This document shows positions 1 through 13,005 of a stretch of 64,000 bases of DNA, in pieces (position 1 is the first letter of the stretch; each line of letters opens with the position of its first letter). Origin of the DNA: Hydractinia symbiolongicarpus (Eukaryota; Cnidaria; Hydrozoa; Anthoathecata; Hydractiniidae); the NCBI RefSeq assembly GCF_029227915.1, contig NC_079887.1, positions 16,863,650-16,927,649 on the forward strand, in the 5' to 3' direction. Position numbers and translations under genes: made by a program. The notes beneath the pieces were generated by a model. The model was not told the DNA's origin. It worked only from the letters and a program-made list of their open reading frames with translations, and made no database searches.

Positions 1-570
1 TCCACCGCCCACGTGTGTTAGAAAACAACCCACATAAAAAAGTTCATTATTTTTTAAATTATTTGTGTAAAAATTACTATTTCATTCACGATAAACCATT
101 TGTCAGTCATTTTATTCATCCAACAAAGAATCCTATCCAAGGTGCTTTTCTATTAGTGCTGAATTTAATAATTGACATGATTCAGCATAGTTTTTAAAAG
201 GGTCTGATTGCAAAATATGATTGCCAAAGTTCAGCACTTGTAATATTTGTGTATTTGTGTACTCAGCTTCTAAAACACACACAAGAGACATTATAATTTC
301 CTCTGGGTGATTACATTAATGTTGGTTGAAAAAAATCTGAATGATGAAAAGCATATGTTTTTGAATGGGTCTAGGACAATAAACTTATTTAATTTCCCTT
401 GGCCTTGCATCAATCAAATTCTGGAAAAATAAACACTTCTAAATTGATTTTGTCAGATTTGGAAACTGTTGGTATGGTTGGAACTTTGCATATAAAATTA
501 GTAAAGTTGCCAAATTGTTTAGTTTTTTTCTTTTATACTTTTCCGAATTAGCGTTAATTATTTATGAGAT
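1..570. other. AT-rich stretch without recognised gene
   Basis: Only short open frames with low-complexity, AT-driven composition are visible, and none resembles a protein I know. It lies downstream of the 3' end of the minus-strand TRP-like gene. No repeat seen elsewhere in the window covers it. Confidence 0.5.
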
Positions 571-1345
571 AAAAAACAGTGCTTTCAATTCCATTGACTT
601 GGCCATCCCTTAAAGGCACTATATGAAAATGTTTTCTTTTTCTTTTAGATTGTGTACAATGGGGGTGAGTGATGTAATCTTCCAATGCGTGTGGTGAAAA
701 GAAGGCGAAACCGTTATTGTTTTTCTGCCCAAATTTGAAGCTATTTAATAAATCTTGATAAAGTTAAAAAACTGTTTTGATTTGTTTGTTTTTGTTTTAA
801 TTGTTTCCCGTGAGTTTTCGAAATTCGTTCCAGCAGATTCTGTGGCTTCTAGTGCCGGTATTTTTACGTGAAAAAAATACTGTTTTGTTGCAGGTCATTT
901 ACGAAATCGTTAACGTTAGGACCAACTTCTGCGGGTTGTACAACTCGATGTATTACATATCTTTCTGAATACTGCTAAAAGTGTAATTTTGTATTGCGCT
1001 CTTTGCTTTTATCATTCTGTGGGAAAAGGCGGTACAAACTCGTTATTCGTTTTTGTTAGTTTCGCGTAATCTAATTTTCTCGCACATTTTGAAAAGAATA
1101 TCCCACGCACATCAAATACTCGCGCAGTCTATTCGCAAAAAAAAAACTGTTTTTGTGCAACGAATTGTTCTGCAGAGCGTTCATTTTCCTACCTCGTCCC
1201 CAGGGTTCTTCTATATAATATTCAATTTTGATGTATTTCGGAAGATGTTAGCGCCAAAGAAACAAGAAGCGCTAGGGACAAAGTATTGGATAGTTTAATT
1301 TTGCTTGCAACTTGCGAAATGCTTCCCAACCTTTGTTTAATTTCT
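571..1345 (+). repeat. Dispersed repeat family D1, copy 1
   Basis: This stretch shares many blocks, in the same order, with 3766-5225. The shared blocks include the segment around AGTGCTTTCAATTC, the segment TTTGAAGCTATTTAATAAATC, the CCCGTGAGTTTTCGAAA block and the CCTCGTCCCCAGGGTT block near 1195. The two copies differ by many substitutions and small indels, so the family is old. A third short match to its 3' end lies near 6211-6250. No coding potential is seen. Confidence 0.6.
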
Positions 1346-2150
1346 AGTTGACTGGCATTTTTTACTTATATGCCCAACTCTAATGCACTTGAAACATCTT
1401 TTTTTGTTAAACAATATTGTTTTTCTCACACTAATATCCACAACGACATCACAACACTGTGATAAATGTTTTTTTGACTCACAAAAGGCACATTTTGGTT
1501 TGTTAAACTGGTTGTTTCTATTTTTAAATTCTGACAGCTTGTTTTGCAGTTTTGATTCGGTAAAAAAGTTTTCGGTACAAAATGGTTCAACACTTGAGGC
1601 ATTAAAATTACCAGTTGAAGTTATAATTATCATTGGTTAGATTTAACCCACACAATATTTCAGCAGCAGGGCCAGTTAAATATAACTTAAGATAAGAAAA
1701 TTTTTCTATGTCTGAATTATTCGACTTGTCAATCATATGCATAAATGAATCAAAGAGTTTTTCCAATGCAATGGATTTCCATCGAATGGTTTGATACTCA
1801 GCTTTGGAAGTGTTGCAGTAGCTATGTTTTTCGCTTGTCCGGCACTAAGGTTTTAATCCGCATTCCCAATTTTAGCACTTTGAGCAACTGCTAGCTTAGA
1901 CCTTGCCAAACTAATCGAGCTCCCAATGATTCGCTCAAACTTGAAGTTGTCACTAACCTGTGCTGTTACTTTATCATCTTTCTCCAGCAAGTCAATTATT
2001 TCCTCCATTAAGCTCATTCAATGAAGTACGACTATTTGACAATCTTTCAATATAACTGTCCAATAAATGTAACTCGGTAGCGTTTTTAACCTCGTGAAAT
2101 ACATCTTTCAGCTCATTTCTTAATACACCTTGTGGAAGTCGCTTCTTTTT
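1337..2150 (-). pseudogene. BEL/Pao-type retrotransposon gag-like remnant
   Basis: Read on the minus strand, the stretch first shows a segment with the LPKLSIKPFDGNPLHW motif (about 1765-1811), which resembles the gag-like N-terminal region of BEL/Pao retrotransposon polyproteins. A 98-residue open frame (1633-1337) follows with two zinc-knuckle-like clusters, CAFCESKKHLSQCC and CFKCIRVGHISKKC. This order is typical of the Pao polyprotein upstream of the protease. A more N-terminal piece (about 2150-1992) is in another frame. No protease, reverse transcriptase, integrase or LTR is recognised nearby, so this is a truncated and frameshifted fragment. The family call is from remembered motifs. 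Confidence 0.65.
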
Positions 2151-2159
2151 TGCGAAGCA

Positions 2160-3765
2160 ACTGAGCTTCGCGAGCGAAGCGAAATTGTGGAGCACGTTTG
2201 CTACACGGTATACCAAGAGAATTATTGAGATTCTCAAAATTTCGATAGAAAAAAAATCATATAAAATCAGGGTAAAGAAATAAGAATGATATTTTTTCAC
2301 AAAAAGGTAGGTTATTTTTTTGTCTACTAGAACAAATAAGTTTGGACTGAGCAGCTCTAATAAAAGTTAGCTAAAAAAAATGCCAATATATAGGCTTTGT
2401 ACCCCCTGCCCCCGTCTTTTGTACCCCCCCCCCCCCACCGTGATTTCCCGATTTTCCGTATGTCGGGAGCGAAAGACTGGGAAGTACAATCAAGGAATAA
2501 GAAAACGGCTATCGGCTAATTTGAATTATCGTGTATTTTTACAGACCTAACACAAAACATACCAAGTCCTGATAATAATTGGCTTAGCTTTCTCTTAATA
2601 CTTCGAGTTGGAAAGCTTGTACCTTCAATGGAATCATTACCTCTAGCTACAGTCAGAAGAAGAAAATTCAATCCATAAAGTATTAACAAAACTCTTTCTT
2701 TTTAAATTTTATTATAAAATTTTTAAATATTTCCTAAAACTCAAGTTGCTTCTTTTTTTTGTTGTATCGTTAAAATAAATTTAAGTCACCAATCCAAAAC
2801 TAACAGGGGAAAATATACACGAGGGTGCCGATAAGCCACCAATGGTTCAAAAAACTATAAAAATTAAAATAAATTACTATGTGGTGGCGAAGTTCTTAAA
2901 AGAACTGTTTTTGATGGTTTTTGATAAGATTTACTTTATAAATAACTTATATATAAACTTTATTAACTCCTTTCTCTTCAAGCGCCTTCTTGCAACTGTC
3001 GTCCGCATGATGATATGTTACAAGAAATTGCATTTCGGGAATGCTACGGGCGATTTTGGAGGACAAACGCCAAATTTATTCGCAAAGTCGCCCGAACTCG
3101 CCCTTGTATATGCGTGCGTTTGCTGCTTATCAGCACCCTCTTAAATATACCTCTTCATTCTTTAAGGTATTTGCTCATTTTTGGTTAAAAACTTTTGTAC
3201 TGTTGCTACTAGCGTCTTTTTACTGATATATGTTCTAAATCTAAACTATTTTATCAAACAGTGCCTTTAACTGGAAGTTCTACTTTGTTTACCTACTTTC
3301 GCATGTTGTTAAATTCTTCAAAAACTCGAACCTTGCAATAATTTTTTCAAGAAGTGAGCTATGTACGATGTGTGAAGTCACAAATGACCAAGTGGACTTT
3401 TGTTCGATAATGGTGATGACCGTTAATGTAATTATTGTTTTTGGGAGATTAAGTTTGGACATATATAAAAATATTTAAAAAAGATAAAAATATTCAGGGC
3501 TTCATCATTTTCTTTACAACCCTATGTTTTTTTTGTGTTTCATGAGCTTACAATAATGTGGTATAGCTAAGTGATGATAGGTAAAAACTATTCTTGAATG
3601 ACCCTTTAAGAATGTGAAACCACATAATAGACCTTACTCAAATTTCGTGTTTTTCGTAACTTTTGTGTTCAGTGTGGTAGATTAGTGTGCGTGTCAACTG
3701 GCCAAAAAAGCCATAAGTATGAGGGCAAGCTTGGGCAAATTTTTAAATACAATTTGTACTTTCCA
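2160..3765. other. Non-coding interval with a C-rich tract
   Basis: No gene is seen. The stretch holds a run of fourteen C near 2424-2437 and a block at about 3320-3470 that resembles 58690-58920 (shared 'gaagtgag', 'gtcacaaatga', 'ttgttc(g/a)ataatgg', 'tttttgggaga'). That block is probably part of a short dispersed element. The open frames in the interval show no recognisable domain. Confidence 0.5.
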
Positions 3766-5225
3766 AATGAAAAACAGTGCTTTCAATTCTGTTGTCTTGG
3801 CCACAAAAAGTAGTGATCTATTGTTTATGTGGTTAGCCTCATTAATTCCAATAAATTTACCCTGTCAATTTTTCTCCAGGAGGTACAACATAAACGGTTC
3901 TAGAGTGTTAAAAAGCTTCCATTTGAGCTACAGAAACCTTTTAAATTTCTGTTCAATAAGCAACAATTGTTACGTGGGATTGAACCCATATGAATAGGAA
4001 GTGAACGCTCTACCGACTGAACTACCAATCCCCAAAAGAAGACAACACTCAAAATGACTTTATTAATTATATCAAGCATATTGTATCTAGTAAACACTTT
4101 TTGAGCACTCTGTCCCAAAGAATAATATATAATTGTAGTTTAGAAATTTAGCTCTAAATATCGTCCCTCAAAGGCACTGGATTTTAATGTATTTAGAGAC
4201 TTTGCTATATATATAATATAATATACTATATAAAAATGTTTTCTTTCATTATAGATTGCGTACAATTAGAGCGAGGAGAGATGTTATCTTGCAATACGTG
4301 AGATAAAAAGAAGAAAGCGAAACCTCACACCGCGTTGTTATTGTTTTTCTGTCAAAAATTTGAAGCTGTTTTATAAATCTTGATAAAGTTAATAAATTGT
4401 TTTCGTTTCTGTAGATTGTTTGTTTTTGTTTATTGTTTCCCGTGAGCTTTCGAAACTTATTGCAGCAGATACCGCGGCTTTAAGAAATCGGTTTTCATAA
4501 CTAGTGCCGTTATTTTTACGTGTAAAAAAAACAACCCACAAGCTGCTTTGTTCGCCTTCTCATCTCCGAAATCGTTAACGCGAAAGTCTCTATTATTATC
4601 TGCGTTCCGAGTATTATTTTCCGGTTGAAAGAGTGTACCTTACCACGCGCATCCCATTAATTCGTGACATTTCGGCACGCTACGGATTGCACAACTCGAT
4701 GTATTGCATTTCTTTCAGAATAAAGGTTTAACTTTATAAAAGTATAACTTTGCATAGATTTTTGGCGCTAAAAACTTTATCAATGTTGGATTTACGTCGG
4801 CCAACGCTGACAATATTGTGATTATTATCAATATTTAATTTTATAATTCTGTGGAAAGAGGTTTTACGAAATTTCTCAGTAATCGTTTTTGTTTAGTTTC
4901 GCGCGATCTAAATCTCTCGTACCTTTTGAAAAGAAATATTCCGCATATATATATTGTATTTTTGCCAAAAAATCACTACTTTTGCGCAACGAGTTGTTGT
5001 TGATCCGCGGTGAGTTTATTTTGCAACCTCGTCCCCAGGGTTTTCTACGTCTATGATATTTAGTTTTGGTGTATTCCCAGATATCAGCTGCAGTAAGATG
5101 TTAGCACCTCGCCGTATTATATCAAAGAGAAACAAAAAAACACTAGGGACAACTATTAGCTAGTTTCAATTTTGTTTGCAACTTGCGTAATGCTTCGCAA
5201 CCTTTTTTTAAATTTCTAGTTAAAA
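3766..5225 (+). repeat. Dispersed repeat family D1, copy 2, interrupted
   Basis: This is the second copy of the family at 571-1345. It is collinear but interrupted at about 3806-4165 by about 355 bp that have no counterpart in copy 1 and contain a tRNA-like segment. The family resumes at the 'caaaggcactgg' block near 4168 and ends at the 'atttctagtt' block near 5222. No open frame is convincing. Confidence 0.6.
3968..4034 (-). repeat. tRNA-derived SINE-like or tRNA pseudogene segment
   Basis: On the minus strand there is an A-box-like TAGTTCAGTCGGTAGAGCG followed by a B-box-like GGGTTCAATCCC. The spacing between the boxes is too short for a full anticodon arm plus variable loop, and no seven-base acceptor stem pairs across the ends. 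It lies inside the insertion that interrupts the D1 repeat, so a tRNA-derived SINE is likelier than a working tRNA gene. Confidence 0.5.
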
Positions 5226-6623
5226 TTAAAGCTGACATCATGTCAATACTGTTATACTCAAACTAATAAATGTAACATAAACCCAGAAACAATTGATTTC
5301 AAAGGTAAAGGCGGATAAAAGATCCGGCTCGGTGGACCAGAATGTAGGAACCAACAGCTCAGAACTAAAAGACTGTAACGAAAGAGGTTCTTCTAAATTA
5401 TGACCTATATATATATATAAAATCAAATAAAGTCAAAGTATATGTTCACGGCGTTCGTATTTCCGACAGCTAGCTTTGCAAACCTTTTCTAACAATTGTG
5501 TTATGCTGTTTGAAACTCTTCTAGTTGGCTCATACCGAAATCAAAAGATTGCATTTTTTTAGTTCTAATAAAATACTTCTAGCTTAAGTACAAATTTTGG
5601 CTTTATTTTATTTATGGAGTTTAAAAAAATCTTGTCGCTGCTTGATCGGCACTGCTTTAGGCTTAAGCTTCTACGACAAATATTTTCACAAATTCATTGC
5701 AGAAAATAACATCAAAACTTGATATAAACGTTGATTTATATGCTCTATTTTTTTAAGATGTTGCACCGCCAATTTAACTTTCGAATGGTGTGAGATGTAA
5801 ACGCCCAACCTTCTTACAATATTGGCATACGGAATATATCCAAATGACACCCTAAAGAGCATCGCAATGACTCCTATTTTATTTTCAGTGCAGTTAGCTG
5901 GCTTTATTTAAAAACTGCTGGAAATAATGGCTTGACTAAGCACTGCAGCGAGCTAGCTATACTGTTAATCACTTTTGCGCTTTAGAAAACACATGTTTGC
6001 TCCCTGTCGCGAGTTTAGCATGATATTAAGTTACATTTTAATCTTTCCATCCTTGTTAAAGCCAATTTCTTTATATCGAACAATATGAGTATGAATATAA
6101 CAATGATGACCATGGTGAATACGTTCAAATATCTTTTATATCTATACTGAGTAGAAATGATACCAGAACAAAACAAAAAGCCTTAAGTTGCCTGGTCCCG
6201 TTTTTCGGTTGACTTGCGAAATGCTTAGCAAACATTTTTAAATTTATAGTGTTCAATATATTCAAAATCTATTCCTTAGTGAGATGGTATTGGATCAACA
6301 TTTAATCAGTGCATAGTTCATTTGTTAAAAAAATGTTAAACAAGTACCTGACAGAATCTTTAAGGAATGTTGTTGCATTTTACTTGTTGTTACTCAGCAC
6401 TAAACAGACTAAATATTTTTACAATCAGATACAATTAAGTATTACAGCACACCACACATCTTAGTTCGTTTTCAGCAAACGATTGCTTAATATACCATAT
6501 TCTCTGGAAATAATTGTGCGCCACGTTGGTTTTAGTATCAACACCTACTGCGTGATGCAATACAGCGTATTACTGAAAATGAAACAGCTCTAACACATTG
6601 TGACATATTTCATTGTAATAATG
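5226..6623. other. Interval downstream of the TRP-like gene, no gene seen
   Basis: No coding region is recognised. The part next to 6624 is the expected 3' untranslated region of the minus-strand gene. The nearest clear AATAAA signals on the minus strand lie around 5600-5612, about 1 kb beyond the stop codon; I cannot show that they are used. Confidence 0.4.
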
Positions 6624-7860
6624 TCAAACAATGGTATCTCTCACCTCTAAACCAGTGAGTTTCTGGTTTAAATAGACTTTATGCTTACTGCCATAGGTAT
6701 CTCTTCGCGGTATAATTTTTATTTTCTCAAATTCCTCCAGAATTAAGGGTTTTTTTTCTAAATCTTCTTCGTTTTTAACGTTGTGCTGAAAATTGATTAG
6801 AGTGGAAGAACCTACGCAGCCGTGTTTAAGGTTTACATTTGCACGTACGGCTTTATTATCAATAACGTCAGGTGAATCCAGAACTTCATTTGTTTTTTCA
6901 TCTGCAGCTACTTCAAACTTGTGTTCTGTTTGACAGTTACTACTTTCATAATTGCCTTTGCCATGATAAGGTAAATCAATTTCGTAACGCTCTAAAATTT
7001 TAACAACATTTTTTATGTCTATGTCTGCGGGCTCGTCAAGAATCTCCTTGTTAAAAATGCAACAATCATCTCTGTTGGAGCTGTGCCCAGCATAGTCTGC
7101 CTCGGTGCATTCTGGATCTGATGTTTCTTTATTGGATTTTTTAATACAATGTCGTTGGCTGCCATAGTTTCTCACTGAGTTAGTGTGAAAGACATCATCA
7201 GTATTAAAGACATTTTTCTGGTGCCTGTTAGACACTTCGACTGGCATATCTGAAAGACTGGATGCAGTGTGATAGTAATTATCACCGGAAGGGTAATAAG
7301 TCTTCTGGGAAGCAGCACGATTCCGCTCTTGAATCTTCTTAAATCTCAAAAACTCCTCAAAATTGTGAGCAAGATAAGAGTCATAACTTTCATTATCTTG
7401 TAACAAAAATTTTCTTTGATTCAAAAATGGTTCCTTTATTGGTAAATGAAATGCTGCATTTGAATCGTAAGGCGATTGGAAAATAGTATCGTCAGCATAT
7501 CGATGACACCCTAATGAAGGCCATCCGCCAAAGGCATGTTGCGTATTGACACATCTTTTACACTTTAATTCGTGTTGAAACTGGCTTGGATTGTTTAAAT
7601 TTTCTGGCAGATTCGAAAAATTTTCCCCCCATGTTTTTCGGTCATCATTTGTGGAAGAATGTGGCTCAGTGTTTCCAGTACAGTCATCGGTACTACTTTT
7701 GAAAGTGTGCAACTTCAAAATTTCTTTAAGCTCTTTGATGGAAGCTAACTGCGCATCATTGGCCAAAACCTTGTTCTCCATGATCTCTTTAGTAAGGAGA
7801 CTATGCAAATCTTTAAGATTAGATTCCATCTTATCGCATTTTTTCCGTACGATATCCAGC
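6624..7860 (-). CDS. Ankyrin-TRP channel gene, last coding exon (C-terminal tail)
   Basis: This minus-strand exon begins after a TTGTGTTTAG acceptor at 7861-7870 and reads in phase 0 to a stop at 6624-6626, about 411 residues. It follows exon 46542-46733, which also ends in phase 0, so the two can be spliced without a frame break. The first 50 residues look like an amphipathic helix or coiled coil, as is common after the S6 and TRP-helix region of TRP channels. The rest is polar, rich in Asn, Asp, Glu and Ser, and looks disordered, with no recognised domain. An ATG occurs 11 codons into the exon, so an independent single-exon gene cannot be excluded. The phase match, strand and coiled coil favour the TRP tail. 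The intron before it is about 38.7 kb. Confidence 0.65.
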
Positions 7861-7893
7861 TAAACACAATACAAGTAAATCATATTTATATAA

Positions 7894-8064
7894 ACTAGTC
7901 GTTATCCCGTGAAAAAATACACGGGGTCGCCCGTACTTTAAATTAAACCGTTGCAACAAAGTGGACAGAAATATATCGCATTTGATATTCGTGTTTCCGT
8001 AACATCATTTTCTAACGCCGCGGGGGGTCCGCCAGACACAGACAGACGACGGCTATTATTATAG
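7894..8064 (-). mobile_element. Short rolling-circle-like element (HINE/DINE-1-like)
   Basis: Read on the minus strand it opens with an AT-rich 'ataataatagccg' block followed by GTCTGTCTGTG and closes with a hairpin (CCCGTG/CACGGG type) and a terminal ACTAGT. Similar ends occur at 46960-47040, 49281-49546 and 53743-53871. A 3' hairpin near a CTAGT end without inverted repeats is what non-autonomous Helentron-type elements look like; this classification is inference. It ends 34 bp upstream of the acceptor of the last TRP exon. Confidence 0.5.
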
Positions 8065-8758
8065 AGAAGTAATTATTTTTATCACTGTGATTACATTTTA
8101 TTGCTTCGAATTTTTTTGTTCATCTGGCTTAATCTTTTTAATAATCAGTTACGAGGTTCGTAATGATCAGTTACGAGGTTGATTTATGCTAATAACCATT
8201 CCGAGGTGACATGTTATGATCGGCATACACTCACGAAGGCTATTTTGGTGTGGAAGTGATGGTATAAGGTTTGTAGGTCTAATTTTGTCCTTTTTCTTTT
8301 CTAAATAACATGTATCTATCGGAATATTTTTTTTCTGCTTGTTTTCACATGTTAAGATGAATATATTATTACTATTCTTTTAAGGTTTTTGTTCTTTCAC
8401 CTTAGCCAACAATAATTATTGCTGTGTTATCTTGACTTTTACGTAGCCGCAACTGGGGTTTGTGGCTAATAGCTGTTCGCTAACTAGCTAGCTACCTCTG
8501 GCAAAAAAGTGAAAGTAGTCAAATACAGTTGGCTGCAAATAAATTTTCAACCAACCTCTCTCACGCTAATTGCATTTACGCAGCTACACCTTCTACTGTT
8601 AATTAACTTGATATGAAAATAGTGTACCTTTAATAATGAGGGTTTACCTTTCATCCAATAAATAATTTTGTAATGGCAATGACTTTTCCAAATTTCACGA
8701 AAACTTTATCCGCAAAGTAGAATTTCTGAATCAGTGTTTTTTACTATATGTTTTCCCA
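8065..8758. repeat. Intron stretch with a diverged dispersed repeat (D2)
   Basis: The segment at about 8425-8580 resembles 45715-45915 and 48665-48815. They share the blocks 'gaaagtag(t/g)', 'gca(a/g)ttgg', 'aattttcaa' and 'ctaattgca'. All three are in the same orientation. No coding potential is seen in the whole stretch. Confidence 0.45.
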
Positions 8759-10824
8759 TCTATATATTAATACGCCTTGTGTGTGTGTGCGCACGGTGAG
8801 GCCAAGGATAAAAAATAAACGGGTCACTTTCTTATGGCTCATGCATTGTGTCCCCAAAGCGTGGCATAAGGCTAAAATTTACTAAGTTAAAAAAAATTGC
8901 TACACTGGCGTTTATTTGTTGTTTATTTTAAAAGCCGTGCGGGGTCGTTATGGATAGAATAATTTAATTTTACCCCCGGTTTACCATGTTCGCACCATAT
9001 CTCACGGAAACAAGTTGTTTATCAATTGAAAAAAGAAAACCGAAGCGAAGAAGGTTGTCTCGTTTTCAAATTAATCCTGAAAAAAGTTATTTCAAACAAT
9101 GTTTACTTATCATGAAATTAGATTAAAGCTTATTTGTTCTTCTATGTTTTCCATTATTGTGTTCTGAGACCGAGGTTGCTTTCTTTTTTAAAAAAACTGT
9201 CGAATTCGAATAATAATTCGAATCTAAAATGTAAAAAACAAATCTGTTATTGTAGAGCGACTGTTGTTGTCGAGCGTGTATAAAATGTTTATATTGTCAG
9301 AAATATTTTTTATAAAGAAGAAAAACGTACGATGATATAACGCCACAAAGAGAACTGGTTGGAAATGTATCGGAAATTGTAGTTAGCTATACATTTTCAA
9401 TTTGTTTTCTGTGGGATAAAGCGAAGTTTAGTAATCGAAGTAAAAAACTGATTCGACTTTTATCCAGAGAACGCTAGCTAGCGACCTACTGAGAAAGCGA
9501 AAGAAAGCAGGCGTGTTTTTTAGATTATCTGGTAGAGAATAAGCTGTTTTAACTTTCAGAGCTAAACTTTCCCTTTATGAAGTTAAATATGTTGTGTCTT
9601 GAGCCGGAAAATATTTTCTTTAAGCACTTTTTTTGTAAGAATACTCTGAATAATAGGTCAGAAGTTAAGAATATCCTAGGAATATGTCCAACCTCGATTG
9701 TTTGCTTTGAATATAAAAAAAAACTACCAATAGCTATAGCAACATATAGCAAGCTTTATTTTATTAAGGTATTATATATGTTGAGGTCATAGCCATGCTA
9801 AGAATATATTAGGAATAATGAGAATAGTATTTGTCAAGAAAGTTAAAAACATTGAGGCTGAAACAAAAAAAAATACTATTCTTATAAAATGCACGGTGTA
9901 TATCCTAGAGAAGAATTTTATAAACTGTAAAAAGTAATTTTTCCGTCGTTACTGCTTTTAACGCTAAGAAGTGGGTGATTCACTGTTGTTGACATTATTC
10001 TAAACAAATAAAATGTAAACAAACTTAAATCGATGTTTACATTTGTCATGTTACAATTTTTTGAAATGTATTCGATTCTTAAATTCGAAAACACTGCATT
10101 GTTATCATGCACGGCACGTTTGCGCTGCTTTCTTGATACATAAAGCCAAAAATAATTGATTTTCTTGGTAATGAGTTTGGGTCTGTTAGGCAAAAAGTTC
10201 CTTTAATATTTTGGATTGAAATATTGCGGTAGATATACAATATACGGAAATGATTCAAGTTTTTATTTATCTATTTATGAGTTGATAACTGTTGATTTCT
10301 TTTATTTTGTGTAAAACTTTGATAGGGTAGCTGTATGCAATAGACTGAATATCTGATTTTGGTATGGCGTGTTACAAACTGTACAGTGTGGAAATTTTGT
10401 AATAAACTTTTTGTATGACTTGGCGAAATATGTTGGATTTTTTAATGTCTGATATACTCTTTTCCCCTGGTGTACTTCCGGCATAGGAAGGCAAGTACGT
10501 AGTTTTAGTAGATTTCGCTTTATACGTAACGGTTGTTCGACGCCTTTGATTTTATAGGACTTTTTTTTTGTTTGTTTGCACCTGCTTATATTTTTAAATG
10601 TTTTGTTTCAACGGGTATATATATAAAGTAATGCAGACTGTGAGCAACCTCGATCTCAGGATTTTTTCCTCTTTTTGCCGTCCCGTAATAAAAAAGAGAC
10701 AAAGAGCCGAGGTTGGATTGTGAGTTTTAAAAATTCAAATCACTATGTTGTATGTTTTGTTTGGTATCCCTTACATGCATTCAATGACAGATTCAGTGGA
10801 TTCTTCCACGGGAATTCGGCTAGT
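8759..10824 (+). mobile_element. Repeat family R1, copy 1 (about 2.07 kb, rolling-circle-like)
   Basis: It starts with 'tatatattaatacgcc' and a TG-rich run, then the 'gcgcacggtgaggccaag' block, and ends with 'gattcttccacgggaattcggctagt'. The next copy begins at 10825 with the same 5' block, head to tail and without a spacer. Internal blocks (for example 'cgaagcgaagaagg' and 'gccatagccatgctaagaatat') recur in the copies at 10825 and 43995. No inverted terminal repeats and no protein gene are seen. A 3' hairpin plus CTAGT and tandem head-to-tail joining suggest a non-autonomous Helentron-like element. Confidence 0.6.
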
Positions 10825-12781
10825 CTATATGTTAATTCGCCTTGTGTGTGTGTGTGCGCACGGTGAGGCCAAGGACAAAAATCATCAGTCACGTTCTTAC
10901 GACTCTTGCATTTGCGCTCCAAAGCATGGCGTTACGCTAGAATTTACTAAAGTAAAAACAATCGCAAAACAAGGGTTTATTTTTATTTACGTTAAAGCTG
11001 CATAGGCCATAACGGTTAATAATAGTACCCGTTTATCCCCGGTTTAGCATGCGCGTGCCGTATCTTACGGAAACAATTTGTTTACCAACTGAAAAGAAAT
11101 AGACGAAGCGAAGAAGGCTGTCCCCCTTTTACATCCATTGTACTCATTTCTTGAAAAGAAGTTATTTTAAACAAAGCATATCAATGTTTGCCGGTCATAA
11201 TGTAAAGTTTGTTTGTTCTTATTGATCTTCCATTTTTGTGTTCTGGGACCGAGGTTGCTACTATCGCATTCGAATATAATTCGAATATAAAACGTAACAA
11301 GAAAACAAACAGTTGCTGTCGAGAATAGCGTCACTAAGAGAACTGATTGGAAATGTATCAAACACAATTGTACACATTTCTAATCTGTTATCTTTCGGAC
11401 GAAGCAAAATTTATAAATCGATGTAAAAATCTGATTAGACTTTTATCAAGAGACGCTAGCTAACTGAGAAAGCCAAAGTAAAGCAGGTGTGTTGTTTAGT
11501 TTATCTGGTAAAGAGATAAGTTTAGGTGTGTAACGATTTTTTAACCGTTTTACCTTTCAGAGCACAGCTTTTCCTTTAAATATTTAGTTCCTTGTTGTCT
11601 TAAGTGCCCTTGTCTTAAGCTTAAACAGGTTTTCTTTATGCACATTCTTTATAAGAATATTTTTGAAAAATGAGTCAGAAGTTAAGAATATTCTAAGAAT
11701 ATGTCTATATTCTCGATGGTTTGTTCTAAATATAAAAATTTGTATGATGCACGATTTGATTATTTCTTACTATATAGTAAACCGAACTTCTTTATTCGTC
11801 CAAAGCAGCACTAGAGCCGTAATATGTAGCAGAATTTCCCATTAGCTATAAAATTAAAGCAAGCTTAAATTATTAAGGCATGTTTATTTTAAGGCCATAG
11901 TCATGCTAAGAATATCTATTAAGAATAATGAGGATGATATTTGTCAAAAAGTTAAGAATATTCAGGCTGAAACAAAAAAAAAAACAAAAAAACACTATTG
12001 TTATATAAATAGCATAAATCTCTTAGAGAAGAATTTATATTACCTATTAAAAAGTAATTTTTACTGTTTTTAACACTACAGGGTGGGGTGATAACTTAAA
12101 CTTACCAAAATTTAAACAAACTTAAATAAATGATCGTTTCAAATATTTTCGATTCTTAAATTTGAAAACGCTGCATTGTTATCACATTTGCGCTGTTTTA
12201 TTTTTTGATAGGGTAAAAGGACAATGATCTGACCTGTTATGCTTTAACATGTCACTATATTACATTGCTAAGTTAAACTTTATCTCTGTGTCGTATGAAA
12301 ATATCCGAAAGATTTTCACAATCGTATGAAATCGTTGCAACGTTGTAAACCTGATTTTTACATCCTGGAATGTGTGCTGAGTCTTGCGAAATGTTTTTAG
12401 CTTTACATAGTAGAGTAATAAAAACCTGGAAAAAATGTATATGAAAGTTCTGGTGAGACTATCAAGTGAGATTTCTTTAAAGGGGAACTCCAGTAAAAAT
12501 CACATTTTTGTTTTATACGTACTCAGAAAAGCATAAGAAATCAAAAAAGATTACTTCACTTGTTTTCCTTATTTAAAATTGTTGTACTAGCCTTCGCATA
12601 TTCAATTTTTTTCTCATAAAAAAACAGACAGGCGCGATTTCATTTAGGACTGGACCCGATTATAAATAATGACATCACATCGTGCAGAAAGTTTAGGCGA
12701 GCGCAGAGAACGTTCATGTTAAGACCTATAGCTTACATTAAATCGCTTTTTGTATGTAATTTACGTTTAAATCTTTAAAAA

Positions 12782-13005
12782 ATGGTTAGTTTCTTTGCCT
12801 TTCGATGTACCAATCGACCAGAAAAGTATAAAGAAGTAAGTTTTTTACAGAATCCCGTCTGTGAAAAAGGAAGAACTCAAACAAAAATGGATAAACAAAA
12901 TACGTCGTGCAGGTGATCTACCAAGCGATCAAAGTTTTTATATTTGGTTGGCGCACTTCACAGATAGTTCTTTTAAAAGAGATCTCCAGGAAATAAACTT
13001 CCATA
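12782..13005 (+). pseudogene. Decayed THAP zinc-finger fragment of a Kolobok-like transposase
   Basis: An ATG at 12782 opens FAFRCTNRPEKY, and after a frame change near 12835 the reading continues as FYRIPSVKKEELKQKW and a segment ending HFTDSSFKRDLQ. This order matches the THAP fold: the CxxxxC start, the FHRIP-like strand, the KWI helix, the HF pair and the FxRDL end. Two metal ligands look lost: Phe stands where the first Cys is expected, and Trp where the third Cys (usually VCSxHF) is expected. The segment stops after the THAP domain, with no catalytic domain. It lies between the TTAA-flanked inverted ends of the host element. Confidence 0.65.

Noticed and set aside
3968-4034. Functional tRNA gene
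   Set aside because: A and B boxes are present but the spacing is short and no acceptor stem forms.
6624-7829. Independent single-exon gene starting at the ATG at 7827
   Set aside because: A good acceptor lies 31 bp upstream with an open phase-0 frame matching the previous TRP exon; kept as a terminal exon with moderate confidence.
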